Program-made: the position numbers and the translations under genes
The notes under the pieces: model-generated
The model's input: only the letters and a program-made list of their open reading frames with translations
What the model was told of the DNA's origin: nothing
The model's database searches: none
Part shown: positions 45,634 through 53,767 of the stretch, one piece after another
Numbering within the stretch: position 1 is the stretch's first letter
How the letters are laid out: each line of letters opens with the position of its first letter
Source of the DNA: Sciscionella sediminilitoris
GTDB taxonomy: Bacteria > Actinomycetota > Actinomycetes > Mycobacteriales > Pseudonocardiaceae
Assembly: GCF_000737195.2 (NCBI RefSeq)
Contig: NZ_JALM01000079.1
Span: 1 to 63,713 of the forward strand
Direction of reading: 5' to 3'
DNA: 63,713 nt

Positions 45634-46511
45634 GCTCGACTCCTCAATTCCTCGATCGCCCGTGCGGCGGCGAACCCGATGAACGCGTCCCGTTCCGGCG
45701 CCTGGGAGCGGGCATCGACCGCCTCGGTGAACACCGCGACCGCGAACCGGCTCCCTTCGGCGTATTCCACGACCCCGACCTCATTGCGGATCGTGGGCAG
45801 GGTCCCGGTTTTCCCGCTGATCCGGACCTCGTCGGTGTGGAAACCGGAGCGCAGCCGGTGCGGCCACACCTGCAGGCCGAGCCAGCGGCGCACATCCGCG
45901 CAGGCGCCGGGGCCCGCTGCTTCGTCCCGCCAGATCATGCCCAGCAGCGCGGTCATCTCCGCTGCCGTGCTGCGACAGGTCTGCGCCGGATCCAGGGCGC
46001 GCAGGCTCCGCAGTTGTTCCGGCGTCAACTCGGTCAGGGCGCGCTCATCGTCGGTATAGTCGTAGCCGAGGTCCTCGCCGATGGTGCCGAGCAGTTCGGC
46101 GCAGTCCTGCTCGAGCACGGTGCCCGCGAGGCCGAGCCGGTCCAGCAGCGCGCGCACGGCTGGTTTGCCGATCTTCGCGAACACCAGATCGGTGGCGACG
46201 TTGTCGCTGATCCCGATCATCAGGGTGGCCAGCGCGTCCAGGGACAGCGTCACCGGATGCCGGAAGGTGGCCAATCCGTACGGGGACGGCACTTTCGGCC
46301 CGGCGGGCACGGTGATCTGCTCGGCGAGGTCGCAGTGTCCCCGCTCGGCCTGATCGGCGAGTTCCACGGCCAGCGGCACCTTGAACACCGAGGCGGTCAC
46401 CACGGGTTCGTCCGCGCCGATCCCGAAACTCGCGGTCCCGTCGATCGCGCGGGCGTGCATCCGCACCCGGACCCCGACCTGTTCGGCGCGGGCGATGATC
46501 TCGTCCTCCAT
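45630..46511 (-). CDS. Class A beta-lactamase-fold serine hydrolase (cytosolic)
   Basis: 293 residues with Ser41-x-x-Lys44 (SVFK), Ser102-Asp103-Asn104 (SDN) and Lys234-Thr235-Gly236 (KTG), the three active-site elements of class A beta-lactamases. It lacks a signal peptide. The E-x-x-L-N of the omega loop, which activates the deacylating water, is not recognisable between residues 130 and 180. It may therefore be an amidase or esterase rather than an antibiotic-inactivating enzyme. The ATG shares a base with the MFS stop, and its end overlaps the deacylase start. Confidence 0.85.
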   Translation of the reverse strand: MEDEIIARAEQVGVRVRMHARAIDGTASFGIGADEPVVTASVFKVPLAVELADQAERGHCDLAEQITVPAGPKVPSPYGLATFRHPVTLSLDALATLMIGISDNVATDLVFAKIGKPAVRALLDRLGLAGTVLEQDCAELLGTIGEDLGYDYTDDERALTELTPEQLRSLRALDPAQTCRSTAAEMTALLGMIWRDEAAGPGACADVRRWLGLQVWPHRLRSGFHTDEVRISGKTGTLPTIRNEVGVVEYAEGSRFAVAVFTEAVDARSQAPERDAFIGFAAARAIEELRSRA

Positions 46512-47779
46512 CAGACTCCCTTCACCGCGAAACTGAAATCCTCGGCACGCTGCGGGATCCGCACCGCGAGCCCGGCCGCGATCAGCCCGGCCACCACGAG
46601 CAGGCCGAACGCTGCCGCATAGGAGAATCCGTCCACCAGCATGCCGAGCAGCAGCGGCGCGGCGGCACCCGCGACCTGGCCACCGAAGTTGATCACGCCC
46701 ATCCCCGAACCGGTCAGCGCGGTGGGGAACACCCGCATCGGCAGGCCGAACAGCGCCATCGAACCGAGCCCGTCCACGGCCAGTGCGAGCGCCTCGAACA
46801 GGATGAACTGGCCCGCGGTGCTCGCCAGTGCCATGGGAGCCAGCAGGATCGCCGAGGTGAGCGTGGTGGCGAACAGATACCAGCGCGGGCGGGTGCTGAA
46901 GTAGCGGTCGAACAGCCAGCCGCCCAGGATCGTGGTGGCGAACCCGATCAGCGCCGGGATCGCGGCCAGTACCCCGGTCTCCCCGATGGAGACGTGCTTG
47001 GCCTCCTGCAGATAACTCGGCACCCAGGTGATCAGCCCGTAGACCACGAAGTTCTTGGCACAGAACAGTCCGGCGAACAACCACACCTGCGGGGAGCGCA
47101 GCACCGCCCGCCGCGCTGCCGGGGTGGGTTTCGGTGGCTGCGCGGACAGTTCGCACATCCGCGCGGGCAGCCGGCGCGGAATCAGCAGCCACAGCAGGAT
47201 GCCGAGCACCGCACCCGCCGCGGCGAGCCAGCCGAAGGTGCCGCGCCAGCCGAAGGCGATCAGCAGCGGAGCGGCGATCAACGGGGTGAGCCCGCTGCCG
47301 ATCCCGCTCGCGGACATGACCAGCCCCATGACCGTGCCGCGATTGTCCGGGGTGGTGCGCTCGGCCACCGTCTTGAAGCTCGCCGCGGGAAAGAATCCCT
47401 GCGAGGCACCGAATGTGGCACGCAGGACGAGCAGGAGGGCGAAGGTCCCGGCGAGCGCGGTGAACATGGTGAACGCCGACCACAGCAACAGCGTGGCCAG
47501 CAACAGGATCCGGGCGCCGAACCGGTCGGCGACCACCCCGGCCGGGATCTGGCAGAGCATGTACACCACGGCGAACACGGTGACCAGAAGCCCTTGTGCC
47601 GTCTTGGAAAGCCCGAACTCGGTGCCGATCGAGGGCAGTGCCATGCTGATCGCGAACCGGTCCACGTAGTCGATCGTGTAGGCGAGCAGCAGCACGACAC
47701 CGGTCAGCAGGCCGATCCGGCGCACCCGCGCCGGGCTCGGCTCGGTCTCGATACGCTCTCGTAGCATCGCGATCTCCAT
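46511..47779 (-). CDS. MFS transporter, anion:cation symporter-like (ACS family)
   Basis: 422 residues, 12 predicted helices, with 'TIDYVDRFAISMALPSIG' in helix 1, 'GVVADRFGARILLLATLL' in loop 2-3, and 'RATFGASQGFFPAASFKTVAE' in helix 4. These match the hexuronate/4-hydroxyphenylacetate/organic anion symporters. Placed between the D-amino acid dehydrogenase and the class A hydrolase, it may bring in an N-acylated D-amino acid or export a product. The ATG is followed by the next gene through a 1-base stop/start overlap (TGATG). Confidence 0.88.
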   Translation of the reverse strand: MEIAMLRERIETEPSPARVRRIGLLTGVVLLLAYTIDYVDRFAISMALPSIGTEFGLSKTAQGLLVTVFAVVYMLCQIPAGVVADRFGARILLLATLLLWSAFTMFTALAGTFALLLVLRATFGASQGFFPAASFKTVAERTTPDNRGTVMGLVMSASGIGSGLTPLIAAPLLIAFGWRGTFGWLAAAGAVLGILLWLLIPRRLPARMCELSAQPPKPTPAARRAVLRSPQVWLFAGLFCAKNFVVYGLITWVPSYLQEAKHVSIGETGVLAAIPALIGFATTILGGWLFDRYFSTRPRWYLFATTLTSAILLAPMALASTAGQFILFEALALAVDGLGSMALFGLPMRVFPTALTGSGMGVINFGGQVAGAAAPLLLGMLVDGFSYAAAFGLLVVAGLIAAGLAVRIPQRAEDFSFAVKGV

Positions 47780-47809
47780 TGATCTCGAGCCGTACTCAGC
47801 GAGCCGGGC

Positions 47810-49045
47810 TCAGCGGGTCGGGCGCAGCCAATCGAGTTCGGGGCCGGTTGCGCCGGTGGCCATGTGCTCGGCGAGCAGCTTTCCGGTGAGCGGGCCGAGG
47901 GTGACTCCCCACATTCCGTGCCCGCCCGCGATGTAGACACCCTCGGTTGCCGAAGGCCCGACCAGCGGGATCCCGTCCGCGCTCAACGGCCGCGCACCCA
48001 CCCACTGGTCCCGGATGTCCGACCAGTCGGCACCGGCGAGCAGCGGGCGCAGCGACCGGACGGTGGCGGTGATCCGCGCCGGGTCCAGCGGGGCATCCGG
48101 GCGCTGGAACTCCATCACGCCCGCGACCCGCACCCGGTCCCCACGTGGCGCGAGCGCCGCCCTGGCCGTGGGGAAATACAACGGGGAGCGCAGCGGCTCG
48201 CGCAGGGGAATAGTGAAGCTGTACCCCCGCCCGCCGAACTGCGGCATCCGCACCCCGTGCGCGGCGGCCAGCTCCGGCAGCCAGGCACCGCTGGCGAGCA
48301 CCACCGCGTCCGCCTCGCGAGCACCGTCCGCGCACCGCGCCCGGATCCGCCCGCCGGAGCGCCGGACGGCCGAGACCGGGACCTGTTCGGTGATCGTGCC
48401 ACCCCGGGCCCGCACACTCGCGGCGAGCGCGCCCGCGTACGCGACCGGATCGAGGTAGCGCTGCCCGCGCACCCGCATCGCGAGCCCGATCCGCCCGGAG
48501 AGATTGGGTTCGGCATTGCGGGCCTGTTCCCCGGTGAGCAGTTCCAGATCGACCTGCTGCCCGCTGGCGACCACCCCGTCGAGTTCGTGCTGCAGTCCGG
48601 TCGCCTCGGCGGCCCCGGCGAAGGCGGCGAGCACATCGGCGGTGTGCACCTCGCCGCGCACCCCGTCGGCGAGCTGCGCGTCGAAGGACTCGAAGATCCG
48701 CTCGTTGAGCACCCGGTATCCGGCCATCGCCCTGCTCCAGTGCGCGCTGGTGCAGTTTCTGCTCAACCGCAGCAGAAACCGCGCCAGTTCCGGATCGGCG
48801 CGCGGCGGCAACCGGACCGGGGAATGCCGGTCGAGCACGGCGCGGATCCCGTAGCGCAGGATCGAAGGCTCGGGGAGCGGAACGGTGAAGGCCGGGGCGA
48901 GATACCCCGCGTTACCCCAGGATGCCCCGGACCCGGCAGCGGCCTTGTCCAGCACCTCCACCTCGATGCCGTACTCCTGCAGCGACCAGGCGCAGGACAG
49001 CCCGACCATGCCCGCACCGACGACGATGACCTTGCGTGCACCCAT
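47810..49045 (-). CDS. DadA-like D-amino-acid dehydrogenase (FAD)
   Basis: 411 residues: GxGxxG at 'VIVVGAGMVGLSCAWSLQEY', 'GSGASWGNAGYLAPAFTVPLP' (the DadA signature following the FAD adenine strand), and C-terminal 'GARPLSADGIPLVGPS' and 'AGGHGMWGVTLGPLTGKLLAE'. DadA oxidises D-amino acids to keto acids, passing electrons to quinone. The ATG at 49045 has GGAG upstream. The 114 bp before it separate it from the PucR gene and hold TTGTC and TTGACA in an imperfect palindrome (49070-49095 region), probably the operon promoter/operator. Confidence 0.9.
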   Translation of the reverse strand: MGARKVIVVGAGMVGLSCAWSLQEYGIEVEVLDKAAAGSGASWGNAGYLAPAFTVPLPEPSILRYGIRAVLDRHSPVRLPPRADPELARFLLRLSRNCTSAHWSRAMAGYRVLNERIFESFDAQLADGVRGEVHTADVLAAFAGAAEATGLQHELDGVVASGQQVDLELLTGEQARNAEPNLSGRIGLAMRVRGQRYLDPVAYAGALAASVRARGGTITEQVPVSAVRRSGGRIRARCADGAREADAVVLASGAWLPELAAAHGVRMPQFGGRGYSFTIPLREPLRSPLYFPTARAALAPRGDRVRVAGVMEFQRPDAPLDPARITATVRSLRPLLAGADWSDIRDQWVGARPLSADGIPLVGPSATEGVYIAGGHGMWGVTLGPLTGKLLAEHMATGATGPELDWLRPTR

Positions 49046-49159
49046 GCACCAGCTCCGTTCGCTGTTGGTGCCTGTCAACTTAGGGCGACAAGCGGGCACG
49101 GGGCTTCGGTGCGCGCGGCCAAAATCGGTACCGGGCTTTCGTGCGATCCGACGTAGCGC

Positions 49160-50785
49160 CTACTCGGTGAACACCCGCAGTGCCAGCATGGCCGCGAACC
49201 GGTCCTCCGGATCGGCCAGATCGATGCCGCCGATCTCGGTGAGCCTGCGCAGCCGGTAACGGAAGGTGTTCGGGTGCACGTGCAGGGCCGCGGCGGCCGC
49301 GCCGACATCCCCGAACGCGTCCAGCCAGGCCGCGAGGGTGGGCACCAGGCTCGCCCCGTGCCGTTCGTCGTACTCGCGCAGCCTGGCCAGGGCCCCACTC
49401 GGCCGGTCCCCCTGGCCGATGGCGAGTCCGCGCAGCTCGGAGACCAGGATCCACCCGTGCACCTCGGCGAACCGGGCCACCCGCGGACCGTCCTCGTGCG
49501 CGCGCAGGGCCCGCACCGTCCGGCTCGCCCGGTGCCGCGCGGTGGCCAGTTCGGCGCTGGTGCGCGCGCAGGAACCGATCCCGATCACCGCGTCGGTACG
49601 GTCCCCGAGCCTGCCGAGGAAGTCACCGGCCACCCGCAGGGCCCGCTCCCCGGCATCGCTGTCCTCCCCGTCCACCGGGAGCAGCCCGTAGGCGTGGTTC
49701 TCCAGCAGCGCGACCGCACTGCGCGGGTGCATCGCGGCCAGGTGCATCGCGAACCCGTCGGCGATCCGCTGGCGTTCGGTTTCCCTGCTTGCCTCCTCGT
49801 TCAGCGAGCCGCTCGGATCCTGCGGCCCGCGCATCGCCAGCGCCAGCACGATCACCGGGCTTCCGGCGAGCCCGAGCCGGTCCAGCGCGGCGTGCGCGTC
49901 CGGGCCGCCCTCGAGCGCGGTGCTCAGCAGGTCCGCGCGCAGCCTGCGGCCCACATCCGCCCCGGCCCGCACGCGCAGCAGGTGCAGTGCCACCACCTTC
50001 GCGGCATCGGTGAGCGCCGCCTCGCGTTCGGCGGAAAGCGGTCCGTGCACCGCGGCCCAGATCGAGCCGAGCTGTTCGGCACCCGCGCGCACCGCGATGG
50101 CCACCCGGGGCATCGTGATCGATTCCGCGCCCAGCCCGGTGGAATCCACGTAGACCGGCCGCCTGCTGCGATAGAGCTCGTCGAACACCCCGGACTCGGT
50201 GAGCAGCTGCGAATAGCGCTGCGGGACCTGCCTGCCGAGCACCGTCTCCACCCGGGACTGGTCCGCTTCCTCCTGGTGACCGGAGAAGGCGAGCACCCGG
50301 GATCCCCGGTCCTCGATGGTGACCGGGGCATCCAGCTGCGCCGCGATCGCGTTCGCCAGGGAGAACAGGTCCCCGGCCGGGAAACCGCCCAGTGTCTCGG
50401 TGTCCTCGACGCGGATACCGTCCTCGGTGAGCACCGAGCGCAACAGCGCGGCGAGCTGCATCCAGGAGGCGCCCCGCGCGACCGCGAGCAGTACCACCCC
50501 CGCATCCGCCGCGGCGGTGCGCAACCGCTGACCCGCGGGCACCGGGGACCGGATCAGCAGCGCCCCCGCCCGGCCACGCAGCCGGTCGAGCAGGGCCGCG
50601 ATCTCCCCGGGTTCGCGCAGCCCGACCCCGAGCACCACGGCGGCCGGGGGCAGCGCCGGTTCCTCGACCGCATCGTGGATCACCACGCCGCCGACCTCGC
50701 CGACCCGGTCCGGATCGCCGTGCACCACCTCGAGCAGGGTGCCGCCCAGGTCGTCGAGGATCCGCGTCAGACTCGCCCGGGCCAT
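49160..50785 (-). CDS. PucR/CdaR-family transcriptional regulator
   Basis: 541 residues: an N-terminal PucR sensing domain (about 1-130), a central GGDEF-like region, and a C-terminal helix-turn-helix of the PucR/CdaR type ('VGAAAAALHVHPNTFRYRL', 'RRLTEIGGIDLADPEDRF'). Such regulators control purine, sugar-acid or amino-acid catabolic operons. It is immediately upstream of, and on the same strand as, the DadA-led D-amino-acid block, so it is the likely regulator of that operon. Confidence 0.9.
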   Translation of the reverse strand: MARASLTRILDDLGGTLLEVVHGDPDRVGEVGGVVIHDAVEEPALPPAAVVLGVGLREPGEIAALLDRLRGRAGALLIRSPVPAGQRLRTAAADAGVVLLAVARGASWMQLAALLRSVLTEDGIRVEDTETLGGFPAGDLFSLANAIAAQLDAPVTIEDRGSRVLAFSGHQEEADQSRVETVLGRQVPQRYSQLLTESGVFDELYRSRRPVYVDSTGLGAESITMPRVAIAVRAGAEQLGSIWAAVHGPLSAEREAALTDAAKVVALHLLRVRAGADVGRRLRADLLSTALEGGPDAHAALDRLGLAGSPVIVLALAMRGPQDPSGSLNEEASRETERQRIADGFAMHLAAMHPRSAVALLENHAYGLLPVDGEDSDAGERALRVAGDFLGRLGDRTDAVIGIGSCARTSAELATARHRASRTVRALRAHEDGPRVARFAEVHGWILVSELRGLAIGQGDRPSGALARLREYDERHGASLVPTLAAWLDAFGDVGAAAAALHVHPNTFRYRLRRLTEIGGIDLADPEDRFAAMLALRVFTE

Positions 50786-50820
50786 CGGAACAGCCTAGAG
50801 CACGCCTGCCCCACTGACTT

Positions 50821-51591
50821 CTAGCTCAGCTCCGCGCGCATCCGGTCGAGTTGTTCGGTGAGCGCGTCCTCGGTGGCCGGTCCGCAGATCACGTGGGTGT
50901 CGCCGAGCTGGTCGGTCTCGAACAGGTTGTACCAGGCACCACGGCGACCGGCGACGTAACCGAGCGAGTACGGGCTGCGCTGCGGACGGCCCGCGCGGTC
51001 CCGGACCTGGACGTAGGCCTCGGCGCTCGCGGTGCTGATCCCCGCCCGGATCAGCGCGAACACGGTGGCCCGATCGTCGTCGGTTTCCGAGTAGTCGTTG
51101 CTGACCAGCACGCTGTCCTCGGCGCGGGGCGGCTCGACGAACTCGGTCAGGGAAAGCCGGATGGGCGCGAACCGGGCCGCGGTCGCGGCGGGCCACTCCG
51201 CGAGAAAGCCCTTGGCGAGCGCGTCCGGCGAGATCTGGTCGAGGCACAGGCCGCCATTGCAGCGCACCGCGCACACCGCTTCCTGGCCACGCTGCGCGGC
51301 AAGGATCTCCCAGCGGTCCTGGGTGTCCCGGAACCAGCCGTAGTAGGCGACATCGGGATGACACAGCACCCCCATGCTGACCGCGAAATCCCGGTCCAGG
51401 TGCTCCCGATCCTCGAGCAGTCCCCGCTCACCGAAGGCCCGCAGCGCGGCGGCGAGCTGTTCTTCTTCGGCCTCCTGCGAGCGCCACAGAAGTTCACCGG
51501 CCAGCACCGAATGCGGTTCACCGACCTGGAAATGGCGCGCCAGGCTGATGAAGTGCTCGGCATGGCAGACGACCCTGCCACCAGGAAGCAT
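50821..51591 (-). CDS. EspG-family ESX secretion-associated protein
   Basis: 256 residues of mixed alpha/beta pattern without a signal peptide. The size, the 'DDDRATVFALIRAGISTASA' helix, the final 'GRRGAWYNLFETDQLGDTHV' region and the position next to PE/PPE-like genes match EspG-type chaperones, which in mycobacteria bind cognate PPE proteins before type VII export. It starts 7 bp after the PPE-like gene. The assignment leans on context, and no strict motif exists for the family. Confidence 0.7.
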   Translation of the reverse strand: MLPGGRVVCHAEHFISLARHFQVGEPHSVLAGELLWRSQEAEEEQLAAALRAFGERGLLEDREHLDRDFAVSMGVLCHPDVAYYGWFRDTQDRWEILAAQRGQEAVCAVRCNGGLCLDQISPDALAKGFLAEWPAATAARFAPIRLSLTEFVEPPRAEDSVLVSNDYSETDDDRATVFALIRAGISTASAEAYVQVRDRAGRPQRSPYSLGYVAGRRGAWYNLFETDQLGDTHVICGPATEDALTEQLDRMRAELS

Positions 51592-51598
51592 CGCTGGC

Positions 51599-52495
51599 TC
51601 AGCCTTCGTCGTTCGTGTCGTGGCGTGGTTCGGTGTCCTGCCCGATCACCGGCGGTGCCGTCGGCGGGATGTCCCCGACGACCTCGTTGCCGTGCCCGCG
51701 AGTGACCAGGAAATCGGGAGTCGTCTTCTCCCTGTCCGCTTTCCTGCCTCGTCCCGCGGACCGGTCACCGGTATCCCTGCCGCGCCGGCCACCGGGCACA
51801 TAGCCGGGCGCGATTCCACCATACGGGCTAGTCGCCGAGCCGGACCCGGCAGCACCACCCGCACCGGTTCCGGGGTCCGCACCGGCCTGCGAGGTGTACG
51901 CGGAGGTATCCGTGCGCCCGCTCGCGGAGCCCTGCGCCGCCTGCACCCGCATCGGATGCTCGCTCCCCGCGGTGTCCTCGCCGTGGGCGGGATGCGTTCG
52001 CGGCAGGTTGTCGATGTGCTGCCCGGTCGCCGCAGCCAGGCTCCGGTACTGGTGCACGTTGTGCGCCTCGGCTCCCTGCTTCGCCTGCATCGCGGCACCG
52101 TAGTCGGCGGGCCCCGAATGGCCGGGCAGCAGCGCGTCGAGTTTCGTCAGGCCGCTCGGCTGTGCGGGAATCGCGGGAACCGGCACCAGCTTCCCGCTGA
52201 CCTCATCGGTCACCTCCGCCTGTGCGCGGGTCATCTTCCGGGCCTTGTCCAGGCTTTCCGCCATCCTGGAGAACATCGCCGACGCCGGGCCCGCACCGCG
52301 CTGCGCGGCACCCGCACTCGGGCCCGTCCAGCTGCCCTCCAGCTTGCCCGCGGCGTTCTCGATCCGGTCCGACAGCTCGGTGAACCGTTGCATCAGCCGG
52401 GAAACCTGGTCGGTGGACTGGTGCAGGCCCTCGGTGCCGACCTTCTGCTCCACGAGCCTCCGGTAGATCTCCGCCCCGGTATAGCCCGCCGTCAC
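51599..52495 (-). CDS. PPE-like/WXG100-type ESX substrate
   Basis: 298 residues. Residues 1-110 form a helical hairpin with a W-x-G turn ('LEGSWTGPSAGAAQRG'), the hallmark of WXG100/PPE proteins. Residues 140-298 are low-complexity, rich in Gly, Ala, Ser, Pro and charged residues, with 'SATSPYGGIAPGYVPGG', and probably disordered. The GTG at 52495 overlaps the PE-like gene's stop (GTGA). It is probably exported as a pair with that small helical partner through an ESX machine encoded elsewhere. Confidence 0.75.
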   Translation of the reverse strand: MTAGYTGAEIYRRLVEQKVGTEGLHQSTDQVSRLMQRFTELSDRIENAAGKLEGSWTGPSAGAAQRGAGPASAMFSRMAESLDKARKMTRAQAEVTDEVSGKLVPVPAIPAQPSGLTKLDALLPGHSGPADYGAAMQAKQGAEAHNVHQYRSLAAATGQHIDNLPRTHPAHGEDTAGSEHPMRVQAAQGSASGRTDTSAYTSQAGADPGTGAGGAAGSGSATSPYGGIAPGYVPGGRRGRDTGDRSAGRGRKADREKTTPDFLVTRGHGNEVVGDIPPTAPPVIGQDTEPRHDTNDEG

Positions 52496-52818
52496 GTTCG
52501 ATTCCTTCGCAGGTCCTGTGCGTTGCGATCCTCGGCCCCGCGGTAGTCGGCGAGCGCCTTCTTCATGCTCTGCACCAGGCCGTCGAGGTAGGCGGTGGCC
52601 CCCTTCGCCTCCTTCGCGGCGTCGTCCAGTGATGCCCGATACGCGGCGAGGTACGTTTCGCTCTGCACCTCGGGGGCCGGAGCGGTGGCGACAGCGGATG
52701 CCTCGCGGATCTCGTTCTCGAACTTCCTCGAGTCCTCGGCGATGTCCTCGAACTCGCGGATCAGTGCGGGCAGCGTCTCGGGGTCGAATTCATAGCCCGC
52801 ATCCTGCGGTGTGGTCAT
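52492..52818 (-). CDS. PE-like small helical ESX partner
   Basis: 108 residues, almost entirely alpha-helical, in two predicted helices: about 15-45 ('ALIREFEDIAEDSRKFENE') and 55-100 ('LAAYRASLDDAAKEAKGATA'). There is no signal peptide and no enzyme motif. Length, helix-turn-helix hairpin layout and coupling to the PPE-like gene fit the PE/ESAT-6-like partner of such pairs. The longer open frame upstream is not used: the ATG at 52818 begins the helical segment. The 220 bp between this gene and the LmbU gene are AT-rich and must contain both divergent promoters. Confidence 0.7.
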   Translation of the reverse strand: MTTPQDAGYEFDPETLPALIREFEDIAEDSRKFENEIREASAVATAPAPEVQSETYLAAYRASLDDAAKEAKGATAYLDGLVQSMKKALADYRGAEDRNAQDLRRNRT

Positions 52819-53038
52819 CCCTGCGCGCTCCCGTCTACCTGGTATCCGATCGCTCGCACATGGTAGCGAGGCGGCGCCTTCGCGTATACGTTCCGGTAGC
52901 CGCCGGAGCTGGTGACTTCCGTCCCACCATCCCCTCGGGCGGTGATCACATGAATACGACCGGTGGCACGAACCGCGCCGCCATCTGGGGGTAGACAAAA
53001 CTTCCGGATCTGCCAAAATTATCGCCAAGAAATCGGAT

Positions 53039-53704
53039 ATGGCGAAGCTGGGGAGAATGGAAAGCGAAAGAAACACCAGAACGAAAACGGCGACAGGAAC
53101 CCGGCTTCCCGAGCAGCGAAGCAAGCGCACGAGGCTTTTGTCAAATGACAACGTGCTGACCAAACGGGTATCGCTGCAAATCCGCGAAGGAATACCGATC
53201 AGGGATTGGCGGGACCTCGGCCAGCACATACACATACTCACGGATTCCTCGTCCTGGTGGCTCGGCGACTGGCTGCTCTACGGGCAGCACCAGTACCCGC
53301 GCCGATACCAGGAGGCCGTCGAGCAGACCTCGCTCGACTACCAGACACTCCGCAACTACGCGTGGGTCGCGCGACGGTTCCCGCCGTCGAGACGGCATGC
53401 CAAACTCAGTTTCCAGCACCACGCCGAGGTCGCACCGCTCTCGGATGCCGAGCAGGACAATTGGCTCACCATCGCGGAGAAACGGAACTGGTCCCGCAAT
53501 GAGCTGAGAAGAAGAATCCGGGAGCAGCGGGAAGCCTTTTCCGAGCCGCGGGAAGTGACGAACGGCCATTCCGTCGTCCAGTTGACGATGAACATCGCCG
53601 ACGAGAAGAAACAACGCTGGCAGCAGGCCGCGGACAAGGCCGAACAGGACCTGCTTTCCTGGATATTATCCGTTCTGGACAACGCGGCCGGACCGGAAAA
53701 CTGA
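53039..53704 (+). CDS. LmbU-family transcriptional regulator
   Basis: 221 residues (or 215 from ATG 53057). It has the pattern of LmbU/NovE-type regulators of antibiotic clusters: 'RVSLQIREGIPIRDWRDLG', 'SSSWWLGDWLLYGQ', 'EQTSLDYQTLRNYAWVARRF', 'KLSFQHHAEVAPLSDAEQDN' and 'WSRNELRRRIREQREAF'. LmbU binds palindromic sites and activates lincomycin genes. Here no lincosamide or aminocoumarin genes are present, so the target is unknown. The upstream region is AT-rich, unlike the coding neighbours. It ends 27 bp before a strong bidirectional terminator shared with the convergent exporter. Confidence 0.85.
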   Translation: MAKLGRMESERNTRTKTATGTRLPEQRSKRTRLLSNDNVLTKRVSLQIREGIPIRDWRDLGQHIHILTDSSSWWLGDWLLYGQHQYPRRYQEAVEQTSLDYQTLRNYAWVARRFPPSRRHAKLSFQHHAEVAPLSDAEQDNWLTIAEKRNWSRNELRRRIREQREAFSEPREVTNGHSVVQLTMNIADEKKQRWQQAADKAEQDLLSWILSVLDNAAGPEN

Positions 53705-53730
53705 CGGCGGCCGTCCGCACAGCCGGATAC

Positions 53731-53756
53731 GGGGCCGGTCCCGAGAGACCGGCCCC
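53731..53756. terminator. Bidirectional terminator between LmbU gene and exporter
   Basis: GGGGCCGGTC (53731-53740), loop CCGAGA, GACCGGCCCC (53747-53756): a perfect 10-bp stem between two convergent stops (53704 and 53768). It should end transcription from both sides. Confidence 0.75.
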
Positions 53757-53767
53757 GCGCCGCCCCC

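Noticed and set aside
34447-46511. The three beta-lactamase-fold proteins as an antibiotic-resistance cluster
   Set aside because: None has an export signal, one is fused to a peptidase, and all are tied to a peptide importer and D-amino-acid enzymes, which points to catabolism.
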